Shown here: piece by piece, positions 53,601 through 64,000 of the stretch
Position numbering within the stretch: position 1 is the stretch's first letter
Layout: each line of letters starts with the position of its first letter
Source of the DNA: Dasypus novemcinctus
Taxonomy: Eukaryota > Chordata > Mammalia > Cingulata > Dasypodidae
Length of the DNA stretch: 64,000 bases
Assembly: GCF_030445035.2 (NCBI RefSeq)
Contig: NC_080699.1
Location: forward strand, 1,178,001 to 1,242,000
Direction: 5' to 3'
The notes under the pieces: model-generated
Told to the model about the DNA's origin: nothing
Seen by the model: the letters and a program-made list of their open reading frames with translations, nothing else
Database searches by the model: none
Position numbers and translations under genes: made by a program

Positions 53601-55081
53601 AAACACAACAACATTCGTTTTTTGGTTCATCACTTTAATTATCCAACTGAAATTCAGGTACATCTGACAGTCCTCCCTGACTTAATGACATGGCCCCACC
53701 TGGATTTCACAGAGGCAAGTCTGTAGAAAGAAAAAGCTTATAAACGCTAAAAGCCAACTGCTACCTATTGGTTTCCTTCCATGCCCTTCCATCACAATGC
53801 ATCCAGCATTCCTTCTCTACCAGATGTACAGTGCTTAAAAATTAGAAAGGCGTTGTTAGAGAATTAACAGGAGTTCATAAAGAGTCCTGTGCAGTTACTG
53901 CAGTTCCGTTTTCAGATACAATGGCCTTAAAGAAAGGTTGTTTTTAGCAATCAAGAAATGAAAATATGAGCATGTCATCATCAAAATTAGGGGCCTATCA
54001 GGTTGTTGAAACCCCAGTCTACTGACTCATGAAAGGAATGCAGCATCTGACTGCAGGGACCGCTCCAAGAGCAAGACAGCTTCTGCTGTCAGACTCAGGG
54101 CCGTAAGGGTCAGATCTACTTTATGTGCTTTTGTGCATTTCTCGTTTGAAGATATGCAGCGCTGAAGGGGAATCAAAAGGAAGGACGGGGCACAAGGTCC
54201 TTTGTGCTTTCCTTTGAGGTCAGTCTGCGCGCCTGGACACGGGAGGTTCTGGAGTCTGGAAAGGGCTGAGCTTCGGGGTCTCTCAAACTTCAACCGCTGA
54301 AGTTTAGTGGCAAGGAATTCTTTCCCAGGAGGGAGGGCAGAATTGCCCTGTGAGCTGTAGGGTATCTGGGCCAGTGGCACCCCCTCTCCCAGGTGTCTCA
54401 AACAAAGTGTTTCCAGACGTTTTGTCACAGTAGGTGACCCCCGCTGTGCCACCCAAATCTCTAAGGTCCAGATTTCACAGCTGGCCAGCCACAAAGCTGC
54501 TTTTATTTATGTGCATGCAAATTTTCGCTAAAGCACATGTTTTCCCTAGTTACTGTTAGGCATTCCAGATATTCATCAAAAATTTAAAAATCACTGATTC
54601 TACTTTGAATGTTTAATGTTTTATTAATAAGAGAATTTAAACACATTCAAAAACTAGTTAAAACATACTATTTTTTTTAAGAACTCTTTAATATCAAGTG
54701 TCATTTGTAAAAAAACTCACTCCCTACTCCCCATTTTGGTCTCTAGGAAATGTATCCCATGGGTCAGATGAGGTTTTTTAGAGAAATTCTGATTACCATG
54801 TATTACCAGGGATGATAGTCATATCCCAATTTTTAGTGGGTTATGATGTAAATTTTTTGTTGCTCTGCTCGATAAATTGCAATTAGGTTGACACATAAGC
54901 TTTTCACTTTAGAAGAAAAGAGATAAGAGAAGTCAACAACCTCTGTCAGAACAGAAAAAAATGGGGAAGCAGGAAGCGGCTTCCAACCATAATTGGAAAA
55001 CAGTGTATAAGGTAATCTCTTTCTACCTTTACACACCAAAAATTCTTTTACTCTGCTATTTTGATATAAAGTCATATGGTA
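53601..55081. other. Intergenic, nothing recognised
   Basis: A GC-richer patch at 54030-54500 has a 155-codon minus-strand frame without family resemblance; elsewhere AT-rich. Confidence 0.45.
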
Positions 55082-55515
55082 GGGAAGCAGGCTTGGCCCA
55101 GTGGTTAGGGCATCCGTCTACCACATGGGAGGTCCGCAGTTCAAACCCCGGGCCTCCTTGACCCGTGTGGAGCCTCATGCACAGTGCTGATGCGCCAGGG
55201 AGTGCCCTGCCACGCAGGGGTGTCCCCGCGTAGGGAAGCCCCACGCGCAAGGAGTGCACCCCGTAAGGAGAGCTGCCCAGTATGAAAGAAAGTGCAGCCT
55301 GCCCAGGAATGGCACTGCACACACGGAGAGCTGACACAACAAGATGACGCAAGAAAGAGAAACACAGATTCCCCTTCTGCTGACAGCAACAGAAGCGGAC
55401 AAAGAAAAACAGGCAGCAAATAGACACAGAGAACAGACAACTGGGGCAGGGAGTGGGGGAAGGAGAGAGAAATAAATAAATAAATCTTTAAAAAATAAAA
55501 TAAAATAAAATAAAA
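55082..55515 (+). mobile_element. DAS-type SINE, long form
   Basis: Head GGCCCAGTGGTTAGGGCATC and TTCAAACCCCGGGCCTCC, full long body (GAGAGCTGACACAACAAGAT) and an AAATAAATAAATC tail. TCATATGGTA at 55072-55081 and 55516-55525 is a perfect 10-bp target duplication. Confidence 0.96.
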
Positions 55516-55724
55516 TCATATGGTATCATTTATCTTAGCAATTACTTTTTAAAAATGAATTCCAAGATGAAATACATCAAAATCATAATATTTTTAAATT
55601 CTACATCTGTTCGCTGATTAGCGAACAGGTTCTACATGAATAAAACAGTCTCGTCTGATTTGTGAAAATTTGTATATATCCAAATTGTGAGACACCAAAC
55701 CATTGTGATGATATTATTAACAGG

Positions 55725-55945
55725 TAGCACTTGAGTGCTTGCCGGGTGCCAGCTGTGCCTTGGCGCCTTCCACGAATTACCTCCTATGAGCCTCACTATT
55801 GTTCTAGGAGGTAGGTGCCCTGTTCAAAGGAGGAAGTTGAAGCTTAAAGAGGGTACACAAGTGCCTGCTGGCGTACGGTTAGTGCACGTCGGAGGTAAGT
55901 GTCAAACTCCTCGGCCTGATTCCACCACCTTTGCTCGTCCCCCAT
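55725..55945 (-). repeat. MIR SINE
   Basis: GAGTGCTTGCCGGGTGCCAG, GAGGTAGGTGCCCTGTTCAA and GAAGTTGAAGCTTAAAGAGG follow the antisense MIR order. Confidence 0.75.
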
Positions 55946-56734
55946 GCAAGTAACATGACGTCTATTTATAAAGCTGATTAAAGAACACGTCGTTTGGTGC
56001 CCATTTACTGTTTTTTCTTTGAATTAAGTATCCATAAAACTCACATTCAAATGTTACAGCTTTTCACCTATGATAGTCTTGAACTTTTATATCTATGGAC
56101 CACCAGTTAGGCTGTCAAGTAATCATAATAACAAAAAATTCCATTTTCTTTAGTACTATTTTCATGTCATTTATTTGTGGTAGGTTTGAGGACATAAAAT
56201 TACTATTAGGAATATACTACATTAAATATTAATAAGCAAAAATTCCATTAGTTGAAAATCCTAAGAGCCAAAGCAATGTTTAAAAAGAAAAATAAATAAG
56301 GTGGATTTTACAACCTGATTTCAAGATTGATTATGAACTGCAGCTTCAACATGATGTACTGGTGCAGGGATGGGCATGTGGATTAACAGAGCGGGATGCA
56401 GTCTGGCAACAGACCCAGGTCTAGATGGGCCCGTGGTGTTACAGGGGCGTCAAGGCAATCCAGTGGGAAGTTCTCGTCAACAAATGGTGCCAGAAAACTG
56501 AACATCTGTGTGGAGAAAGTGAGCTTATTTATAGACTGAAAGCAGATCAGGGTTGTCTGCGGACAGGGACAGGTTGGACTGCAAAAGAGGAGGAAAATCT
56601 TTTGGGGATGATAGGAATGTTATTCCGATTGTGCAGATTTGTAGGTGTACACAATTGTCAAAATTCACGGAATTCTATATTTTCAATGGATACAGTTTAT
56701 TGTACGTAAATGATACTTCATTAAAGTTGGTTTT

Positions 56735-56885
56735 TATTGTTTTTTTTAAATGTTACATTCAAAAAATATAAGAGGTCCCCATATAGCCCCCACCCCCCTC
56801 ACCCCACTCCTCCCACACCAACAACCTTTTTCATCATCATGGGACATTCATTGCATTCGGTGAACACATTTTGGAGCACTGCTGC
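56735..56885 (-). repeat. Unassigned repeat, family F1, truncated copy 3
   Basis: Only the terminal ~150 bp: ATGTTACATTCAAAAAATAT, then GAGGTCCCCATATAGCCCCC and CATGGGACATTCATTGCATT. It shares its 3' end with the other two copies, which fits 5' truncation of a retrotransposon. Confidence 0.8.
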
Positions 56886-57271
56886 ACCACGTGGATAATG
56901 GTTTACATTGTATACCAAGATGATTGATTTCATCCTTTCATTATTTTCTTTAGCAAGCAGTAATATATGATGATCTTTCCCCCAAATTCTAGTGATGCAT
57001 AATCCTGGGGCCTGCAGAGCCATGTGAGTTATCTAAAAAATAGATTTCAAAAATTGTGCTGGAATTTTAAAATCTCAAGCAAAAAGTCCTTTGTAATAGG
57101 ATGGAGCTATTTCTCCATTAAATGTTAAGATTAGAAAATAAAATAATTGCTCCCAAACAGTTAAGTCCATTTGGGAGGACTGAAGAAATTTGAAAAAATA
57201 CCTTACTAATGGAAAGATTTAGTTGACTTTAAAATAATACAGTGGAAATGTTCTTTGGGTAAATATGGCAG

Positions 57272-57925
57272 GGGAGGCTCGCTGGTGCAGGGTGTCAGTG
57301 GTGGGGGATGTGTGGGGAGCGGTGCACCTGGGCGTGCTTCTGGGGACCATGTATCCACATCTAATCATAGTGTGTTATATCAGGGGGTGGAGACCCACAC
57401 AGTAATCAAGAAAACCTTAGACTCCCATCCCGGGGAGTCCTGCTGTGTTCTCAATTAGAGAGGCGAGAACCTCTCTAATACACAGGCAGCAATTTAAAAA
57501 AAGAAAACAGGTACGTCAAGTCCTCACTATTAATGCGTGTAACTGTGAACCTTATTCTTGACAAATAGTGGTTACCATGGTGTCCAAGGGGAGGAGGAGG
57601 GGAGAATAGGTGGAACATGGGACATTTTTTGGGCTTTGAAATTGTTCTACATGATTTTGCAATGATGGATACAGGCCATTATACATTTTGTCAAAACCTA
57701 TAAAATTGTACAGTGCAAAGTATAAACCTTAAACTATTGACCATGGTTAGTAGCAATGTTTCAATATTTGTTCATCAATTGTAACAAGTGTACCACATTA
57801 ATTAAAGATGTTATTAATAGGGGAAAATGTGAGAGGGGGTAGGGTGGAGTATATGGGAATCCCCTATATTTTCAATGTGACTTTTCTATAACCCAAAGCT
57901 TCTTTGAAAATAAGGTGGGAAAAAA
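57272..57925 (+). repeat. Unassigned repeat, family F2, copy 3 with internal deletion
   Basis: The first ~250 bp match the start of the 58045 copy (TGGTGCAGGGTGTCAGTG, GGAGACCCACACAGTAATCA), then the sequence jumps to the 3' third (TGGTTACCATGG, CAGGCCATTATACATTTTGT, GGGAATCCCCTATATTTTCA). About 0.9 kb is missing from the middle. Confidence 0.8.
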
Positions 57926-58044
57926 ATAAGAAGACATGGAGAACATAAAGAAGAAACTGTAAACATACCTAAAAGATAAGAGATCTTACAGAGATGAAAG
58001 GCACTGCTGTGTTTTTGGGGAGGTTGTAGGTTACAAAAAAGTTA

Positions 58045-59605
58045 CAACTATGACACTGATGTAGGGTGTCGGTGTTGGAGGATGTGTGGGGAAGGGTGTG
58101 CCTGGGGCATGCTTCTATGGAATATGATTGTTCCTGTGGTCATAAGGTATTGTCTCACTGGGTAGAGACCCACACAATAACCACAAAATATTAAATTCAT
58201 ATATTGAGGAGTCTTACTACATTCTCTAATAAAATGGCAAGAATCTCTAGAGTACATAGCAAAAGAGGACAGACCAATATGCCAGGCCCTTGATATAAAT
58301 GCTTGTATTTATAAACTTTATTCTTGTAAAGTTCAAACTTAGCCTAGTAATATAAGAGTCACCTCCTGAAGACCTCCTTGTTGCTCAGTGTGGCCTCTCT
58401 CTAAGCCAAACTCAGCATATAAACTCACTACCTTCCCTCCACCAGCGTGGGATATGACTCCCAGGGATAAGCCTCCTGGCACCAAGGGGATCATTACCAA
58501 GTGCCAATTAGTGATGCATTTGGAAAAAGACCTTGACCAAAAGGGGGAAATATTAAATACAAATAAGTTTTTATGGCTAAGAGATTTCAAAGTGAGTCAG
58601 AGGTCATTCCAGAGGTTATACTTATACACATCTAAGGAAGATCTCACTGACTGCCACAGTAAACAGTGCCTCAAGCAGGGGTTCTCCTGAGGGCTCTAGA
58701 GACATCTGGACACTATAGGCAGGACAGACAACCCAGGAAATCAGCACCCTGTCAGTGGACCTTACCTTGGAACACCTGCTGACTAATCTCACCAATGTAA
58801 TGGAGTTAGACTCATTTATACTTTCCCTACACATGGTCCTTCTGTCCCTTTTTATTTGAATCAATAATTAGTACTATATTTGTTAAATATATATGTCCCA
58901 GCCACTTAACTCTTCGGCCTGTTCATGTGCCAGTAGAACCCTGAATCTCAGCAGGGTTGTAGCCAACACCTACTCTCCAGTTCATTGGACTCACCCAGGG
59001 CACTTTTACCTTTTTAACAAAAGGATGATGATGGACAATACCCATTCCAAAATATGGAGTATCTACAATTGCAAGCAAGAAAGTTCCACCCATCTGCCTC
59101 ATGGGATCTAAGCCCCCTCTTAATCAAAAGATTGAGGAATGAACACACATTAGGAGGGATTGCAACTATGGACTAAAGTAAACTTAGTATTATTCTAGTA
59201 AAGGAAGAGTTTGTAACATTGATATAAAGGCAATGGTCACCAGAGGTTCTGAGGGGAGGGAGAGGGAAGAATAGGTGTAACATGGGACATTTTGGGGACA
59301 TTGGGATTGTTCTGCATGACATTTGCAATGATGGATACAGGCTACTATACGTTTTGTCAAAACCTATGAAATTGTATGGTGCAAAGTGTAAACTATAATG
59401 TAACCTATAGGCCATGGTTAGTAGCAATGTTTCAATATGTGTTCATCAATTGTAAGAGATGTACCACACTAATGAAAGATGTTTTAATAGGGGAAAATGT
59501 GAGAGGGGAGGAAAGGGGGTAATGGGAATCCCCTGTATTTTTGAGGTAACTTTTCTGTAATCTAAAATTTCTTTAAAAATAAAGAAAAATAAAAAATAAA
59601 ATAAT
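58045..59605 (+). repeat. Unassigned repeat, family F2, copy 2 (longest)
   Basis: About 1.56 kb: CACTGATGTAGGGTGTCGGT at the start, GTGGCCTCTCTCTAAGCCAA and TGGAAAAAGACCTTGACCAA in the middle, ending GGGAATCCCCTGTATTTTTG and an AATAAAGAAAAATAAA tail. No conserved frame, no terminal inverted repeats seen. Confidence 0.85.
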
Positions 59606-59661
59606 ATAAATCAGAACTGGTAGAATTTAGGATACAAAAATGATTATAACATTTACTTCTT

Positions 59662-60006
59662 ATTTTTTTAAAGATGTATTTAATTTATTCCCCACCCCCC
59701 GATAGCTTGCACTCACTATGCGCGCTCTCTTCTCTTTAGGAGGCATTGGGAACCAAACCTGGGTCCTCTCATATGGGAGAAAGGGGCTCAATTGCTTGAG
59801 CCGCCTCCGCTTCCTGCTTTGTTGTATCTCTCACTGTGTTTCCTCTTTATGTCTCCTAGTTGTGTCATCTTGTAGCATCAGCTTGCCACCCCGTCATGCC
59901 AGCTTGCTGCCTTGCTAGTGTTCTCCAAGAGGCACTGGTTACCCAACCTGGGACCTCCCATGTGGTAGGTGGGAGCTCAAATGCTTGAGCCACATCTGCT
60001 TCCCGG
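59662..60006 (-). mobile_element. Dimeric DAS-type SINE
   Basis: The minus strand carries two tRNA-like heads (GCTCAATTGCTTGAGCCGCC near 59787 and GCTCAAATGCTTGAGCCACA near 59973, both reversed). CATTTACTTCTT at 59650-59661 and 60007-60018 is a perfect 12-bp target duplication. Confidence 0.94.
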
Positions 60007-60659
60007 CATTTACTTCTTCGAAGATAAAACAATAGAATAAGACATCTCATTGCTTATTCAATTGCCTTATTATGAAGCAGAAGACAGATTTAGGACAGTC
60101 TGTTGAATTAAATCTACTGAATTAACACAAAATGTAAAAATTAGTCCACCTAGTTTATACTAATCTGCAATTAAGTAATCCAAAATAACAAATGAACTCT
60201 GGGCAGTTTGTATTTCTTTAATAAAGATGCTTCAGTAAATAGTGAGTCTTGGCTTTTGCTTCCATCTAGTGATATGCTGGTCTTTTTCATAACTAAAGGA
60301 CAAGCTAACCATTCTCTGATTTTGTTGTTCCTTTTAGTTTTTTGGTATAAACCAAAAGTAAAGAAAATGGTAGCCATAGTTCATTCATAGGTAAAGCAGT
60401 ATCTTTTGTATTTTATTTTTATTGATAATTTATTTCCAGAAGGATTCGAGGTGATTTACAATGGAAGACATGCATACAATCAAAAAACCAATTAGAAGCA
60501 GGTAAAAACAAATAAACCACCTAAATTAAAAGTTACTGCAATTAATTAAATTAGCTCCAAGCTTTTTGAAGGCAAAAAGAGAAAAGCAATAATTGAATAC
60601 TTTATAATTTGAACAGTGAAGTAAACTTCACTGTTTATTATTTATTAAAAATATTTTTT

Positions 60660-61270
60660 CAGAATAATTTTTTCTAACTTAGTTAATTTTTGTATAATTT
60701 TGTAGATGTATAGCACACTTACAATAAAGTTCAGGAATCTTGATGAATTGTACAAAATGAACTCTTTCAGGCACCTACCGCCTAGATAAAGACATTGAAC
60801 TTCACCAGCACCCCAAAAGCCTGACCCCCCACATTCCCTCTGTGTCCTGTCAACTGTAACCAATATTCTACCTTCCATCCCCGTTATTTAGTTCAGCCTG
60901 TATAAGTGGAATCACTTACTGTATCTATTTTTGCACTTGGCTTCTCTTACTCTCCATTGCGCGTGCCAGGGTCATCCACTCTTGTGTGTAATGGTTATTT
61001 TCTTTTTCATTGCTGCATTCTGTTACATGAACTGTACAATCATATATTCACTTTATTGTTGATGGGCCTCTGGTCATCTTGGGTCTGAGACTTTTACCAA
61101 CAGTATACATGCCACACTTCTGAGCACATACCTAGGAGTAGGATAGCTGGGTTAGGGTATGCTTGCATTCAGATTTAGTGAAAACTGCCGAAAAGTTTTC
61201 CAATGTGCTTGATCAACTCACACTATTTGGAGCAGAGGAGAGTTCCGGTTGCCCCACTGCCTCCCAACTC
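60660..61270 (-). repeat. Old L1 3' region, antisense
   Basis: GTATAAGTGGAATCACTTAC, GTGTAATGGTTATTTTC and GGATAGCTGGGTTAGGGTAT follow antisense L1M order. An 11-bp inverted repeat lies just outside it at 60612-60635. Confidence 0.65.
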
Positions 61271-61309
61271 TTGTTACTGCCGTCCGTTGTGGTTCAATGG
61301 CACTGTGGT

Positions 61310-61905
61310 TGACAGGAAGAGTCTAAAGACATATATATCACTAGAAGGAAAGCTAAAAAAATGAAACAAGGTATTGTATATAGCATAGTGAACCTTGTGA
61401 AAAATGAATCTGCTTAATAATGCATATATATGATTATTTTTCTCTGGAAAGGAACAAATGTACGTTAATGTTACAAGAGGGCAAAAATACAACCAAAACA
61501 AACTATGGACAGTAGTGTATAGTAAATAGTAATTATCTTCCATTAGTGGTTAAAAAAAAAAAGGTGAAAGAAACTAGAAAGTATTACATATTGCTTGACT
61601 CCATCTATGCAAAATGTAAATACAAATAAATTACAGAGATGGAAATAGATTAGCAGTTGTATATGGTAGGGGAAGAACAGAGAGATTGAGAGGAGATTCC
61701 TAAGGGATAAGGTTTTTTATGTGTGTTCACTTGTTTGCTTGTTTGGTTTTTTTTTCTTTTCCTTTATTTTGGAGTAAAGGAAATGCTCTAATATTGATTG
61801 AAGTGAAGAATGCATAACTTTGTGATTATACCAAATGCCACTGATTTATATGAATTGTATGGTTTATGAATATGTTTCAATAAATTTTAAAAAACAACAA
61901 CTTGG
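61310..61905 (+). repeat. Old LINE-like 3' end
   Basis: Same family as 210-552: CACTAGAAGGAAAGCTAAAA, AACTATGGACAGTAGTGTAT, ending AATATGTTTCAATAAATTTT and an A-rich tail. Confidence 0.5.
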
Positions 61906-63299
61906 ATTAATTATCTTAGCACCTGAAAAAAATACCATTGGAAGATAATCAAATGAAGTTTAATTATTTTTGCTTTCAAATTAACTAAACTCATACTAGA
62001 TAAGACTATATTGAGTGTAAGTTCATTAGAATAACTTTTATGGAATATTATTTCAGCATTTGAACATTTGATAGGTGGTGGAGTCAACAGAAGCTAATAC
62101 ATGTCAGTAGTAATACAGCTGTGTGAGAATGGTGGTACATTCAGTTCACACATGTTGAGAGTAATTTGCACACACACAAAAACCAGGAGAACATGCACTT
62201 GACCACATTTGAGCTCCATACGGGCAGGGAGTTTTGTATGTTTTATTCATTACTGTGTCCTCAGTACCAACAGTTCCTTGTACAAGGTCGCTATTCAATA
62301 AATCAGCATTAAATGAACAATGCAGAGCAAGGTGGAGCTGCTTGAATTGACGGAACACCTTTTCTGCCTCCAGAAAACCCCTCGGGTGCTATGGAGCACT
62401 TTGAAAGCTGTTGAACTAGATGATCTCTAATTTCTCTCTGCTCCAAAGTTTTATGACTCTGTGATGCTCAACCAGCAACCATAAATGTAGGATTGGAGTC
62501 AGGGGGGAAGAATTGGACCTGGAGATATTTAGAAGAAACACTTCCAGTGTGATAATTAAAGTTTTGGAATTAAATGAAATAGCAAAAAGAGAGAAAAGAT
62601 GAAAATCCAAGTGAGTACTTGAAAGCATGCCTATATTTTTGGGTTTAGAATTATGAAATGATTGATGAAAGCATTGGGGATGTAACCACCAGAGAGGTGA
62701 CTGGACAGCCAGGAAAATGCAGTTTTGGAAACCAAGAGGAAACTTCCAAGAAAAAAATGGGGTATAAAATATTGTCGCATGATATTAGAGAGGTGAAGAG
62801 GCATAAGAAAGCATAAGAAAGCAGCTGAATTTGGAGATTAAGAGGTATTTAGTAACCTTTAAGAGACCAATTTCAATAAAGCTGTGAGATTGGAAAGAAG
62901 ACTATAAGAAATTAAAAAGTGAATTGGATGTGAACTTGCCAAATGTGAATTATGTTGTCAAGAAAATAGGTCAAAAAGGAAAAAGAAAAAGAATGGCATA
63001 AGATTGAGACATTTAGCATGGTAAAGGGAAGGATTTATATGTTTTTGTACAGAAAAGAAACTATCAGCATAGGGATAAGGAAAGAAAATTTGGCAATTGC
63101 TTTGGATCATCGCCCGTTGTCATTCCTGGCTGCTGCTTTTCATCCACACCACACCAGGACTCAGACGATGGACCACTGCCATCTTGAGCTCATCATTTAT
63201 CTTGATTTCAATTTATTTGGAGCAGAGGTATTGTTTTTAAGGAAGATATGTCATGTAGGTTGTATAAAAATAAAAATGCTTTTAAACTCATTTGAGAGA
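61906..63299. other. Intergenic, nothing recognised
   Basis: AT-rich sequence; possibly an old MIR or L2 scrap near 62240-62300 (CAGTACCAACAGTTCCTTGT). No gene. Confidence 0.4.
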
Positions 63300-63742
63300 G
63301 TGCTTCTTTGTTTTTGATGCTGGGGCCCCAGGAAGTAAATGCACAGAGAAGCAGATATGTGAGGAGAGAGAGAAGGCTCCATTAGACACGGCAGAGGCCC
63401 CAGGAAGAGAATGAGCCTGAGAGTCCACAGCTGACCTTGTGAAGAGAGCAGAGCAGCTGAGCCTGGAAATAAGTGAGCCCCAGGGAGAGGGACAAGCCTT
63501 ACGCTAAAGTACAGCTGAGAAAGGAAGGAGCTGGGCCACCGAGCCTTAGGAGGAAGAGGACGGCTGAGCAATCACAGAGACCAGCAGTCATCTTGCTCCA
63601 ACACGTGGGACCAGACTTTGGTGAGGGAAGTAATCTATGCTTCATGGCCTGGTAACTGTAAGCTTCTATCCCAAATAAGTACCTTTCATAAAACCCAGCA
63701 TTTCTGATACTTTGCATCAGCACCTCTTTGGCTGACTAACAC
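63300..63742 (+). repeat. MaLR-like LTR, family F3, copy 3
   Basis: The 3' part CATGGCCTGGTAACTGTAAG ... TACTTTGCATCAGCACCTCT ... GGCTGACTAACACA is the reverse complement of the starts of the 47108 and 52123 copies. The 5' border is unclear. Confidence 0.55.
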
Positions 63743-64000
63743 ACTCCTGGAATGAATGGCAAACTTCCTGGCATTAGTATAGTACTAGAATAGTCAGGCA
63801 AATTGGCCTGTCATACCACCTGTTTTGATACAACTCATGCGCTAAGATGGCTTTATATTTTAAACGGTTGAAAAAATCAAAATACCTTGTGATATAAGAA
63901 TTCTGTGAAATTTAAATAAAAAAAGAAATTCATAAGTTATACTCTGAAACTACAAACACTGCGGAAAGAAAAATTCAGGAAATACCAAATAAATGGAAAG

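Noticed and set aside
54027-54494. 155-codon minus-strand gene
   Set aside because: No family resemblance, promoter or splice context; probably chance in a GC-richer patch.
48831-64000. Next gene along (human neighbours include C11orf97 and FUT4)
   Set aside because: I found no exon that I could tie to either; they presumably lie beyond 64 kb.

Overview
The window is a mammalian nuclear sequence, most probably from an armadillo (Xenarthra, Dasypus-like). The evidence is at least nine copies of the tRNA-derived DAS-type SINE, many with target-site duplications, alongside MIR, L1, hAT and MaLR debris found across placental mammals. No prokaryotic-style coding is present; real coding sequence is under 3% of the window and lies in short exons.

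Two genes are recognisable and lie head to head. MRE11 is on the minus strand, with exon 1 near 43.3 kb and exons 2-11 running down to 1.4 kb. It encodes the DNA double-strand-break nuclease of the MRE11-RAD50-NBN complex. All ten coding exons in the window have GT..AG borders, and their lengths match coding positions 1-1225 of the human transcript exactly. Exons 12 onward lie beyond position 1. ANKRD49 is on the plus strand: a non-coding first exon near 43.5 kb, then coding exons at 46.0 and 48.0 kb that give a 239-residue ankyrin-repeat protein. Both genes start in one CpG island (about 42.9-43.85 kb) with opposed CCAAT boxes, GC boxes, an ETS site and a CGCG element, i.e. a shared bidirectional promoter. 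From 48.5 kb to the end I see only intergenic repeats.

Layout: 1-6 kb, MRE11 exons 11-10 with a CpG-rich intronic block and two minisatellites; 6-13 kb, exons 10-8, an old antisense L1 and a 64-bp minisatellite; 13.86-20.52 kb, a two-LTR endogenous retrovirus with a tRNA-Thr primer site, AGTC target duplication, broken envelope remnants of two types, a nested SINE and a nuclear-export-like RNA motif; 21.7-28.5 kb, a perfect 39-bp inverted repeat beside exon 7, a 5'-truncated L1, and exons 6 and 5; 29-41 kb, repeats with exons 4 and 3; 42.7-48.8 kb, exon 2, promoter and ANKRD49; 48.8-64 kb, repeats.

The points most worth a second look are the mosaic envelope region and export-like element in the retrovirus, the perfect hairpin in MRE11 intron 7, the GC-biased divergence confined to ANKRD49 exon 3 and MRE11 exons 9-10, and two repeat families I could not assign. 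I found no CRISPR array, operon or other unusual gene system.
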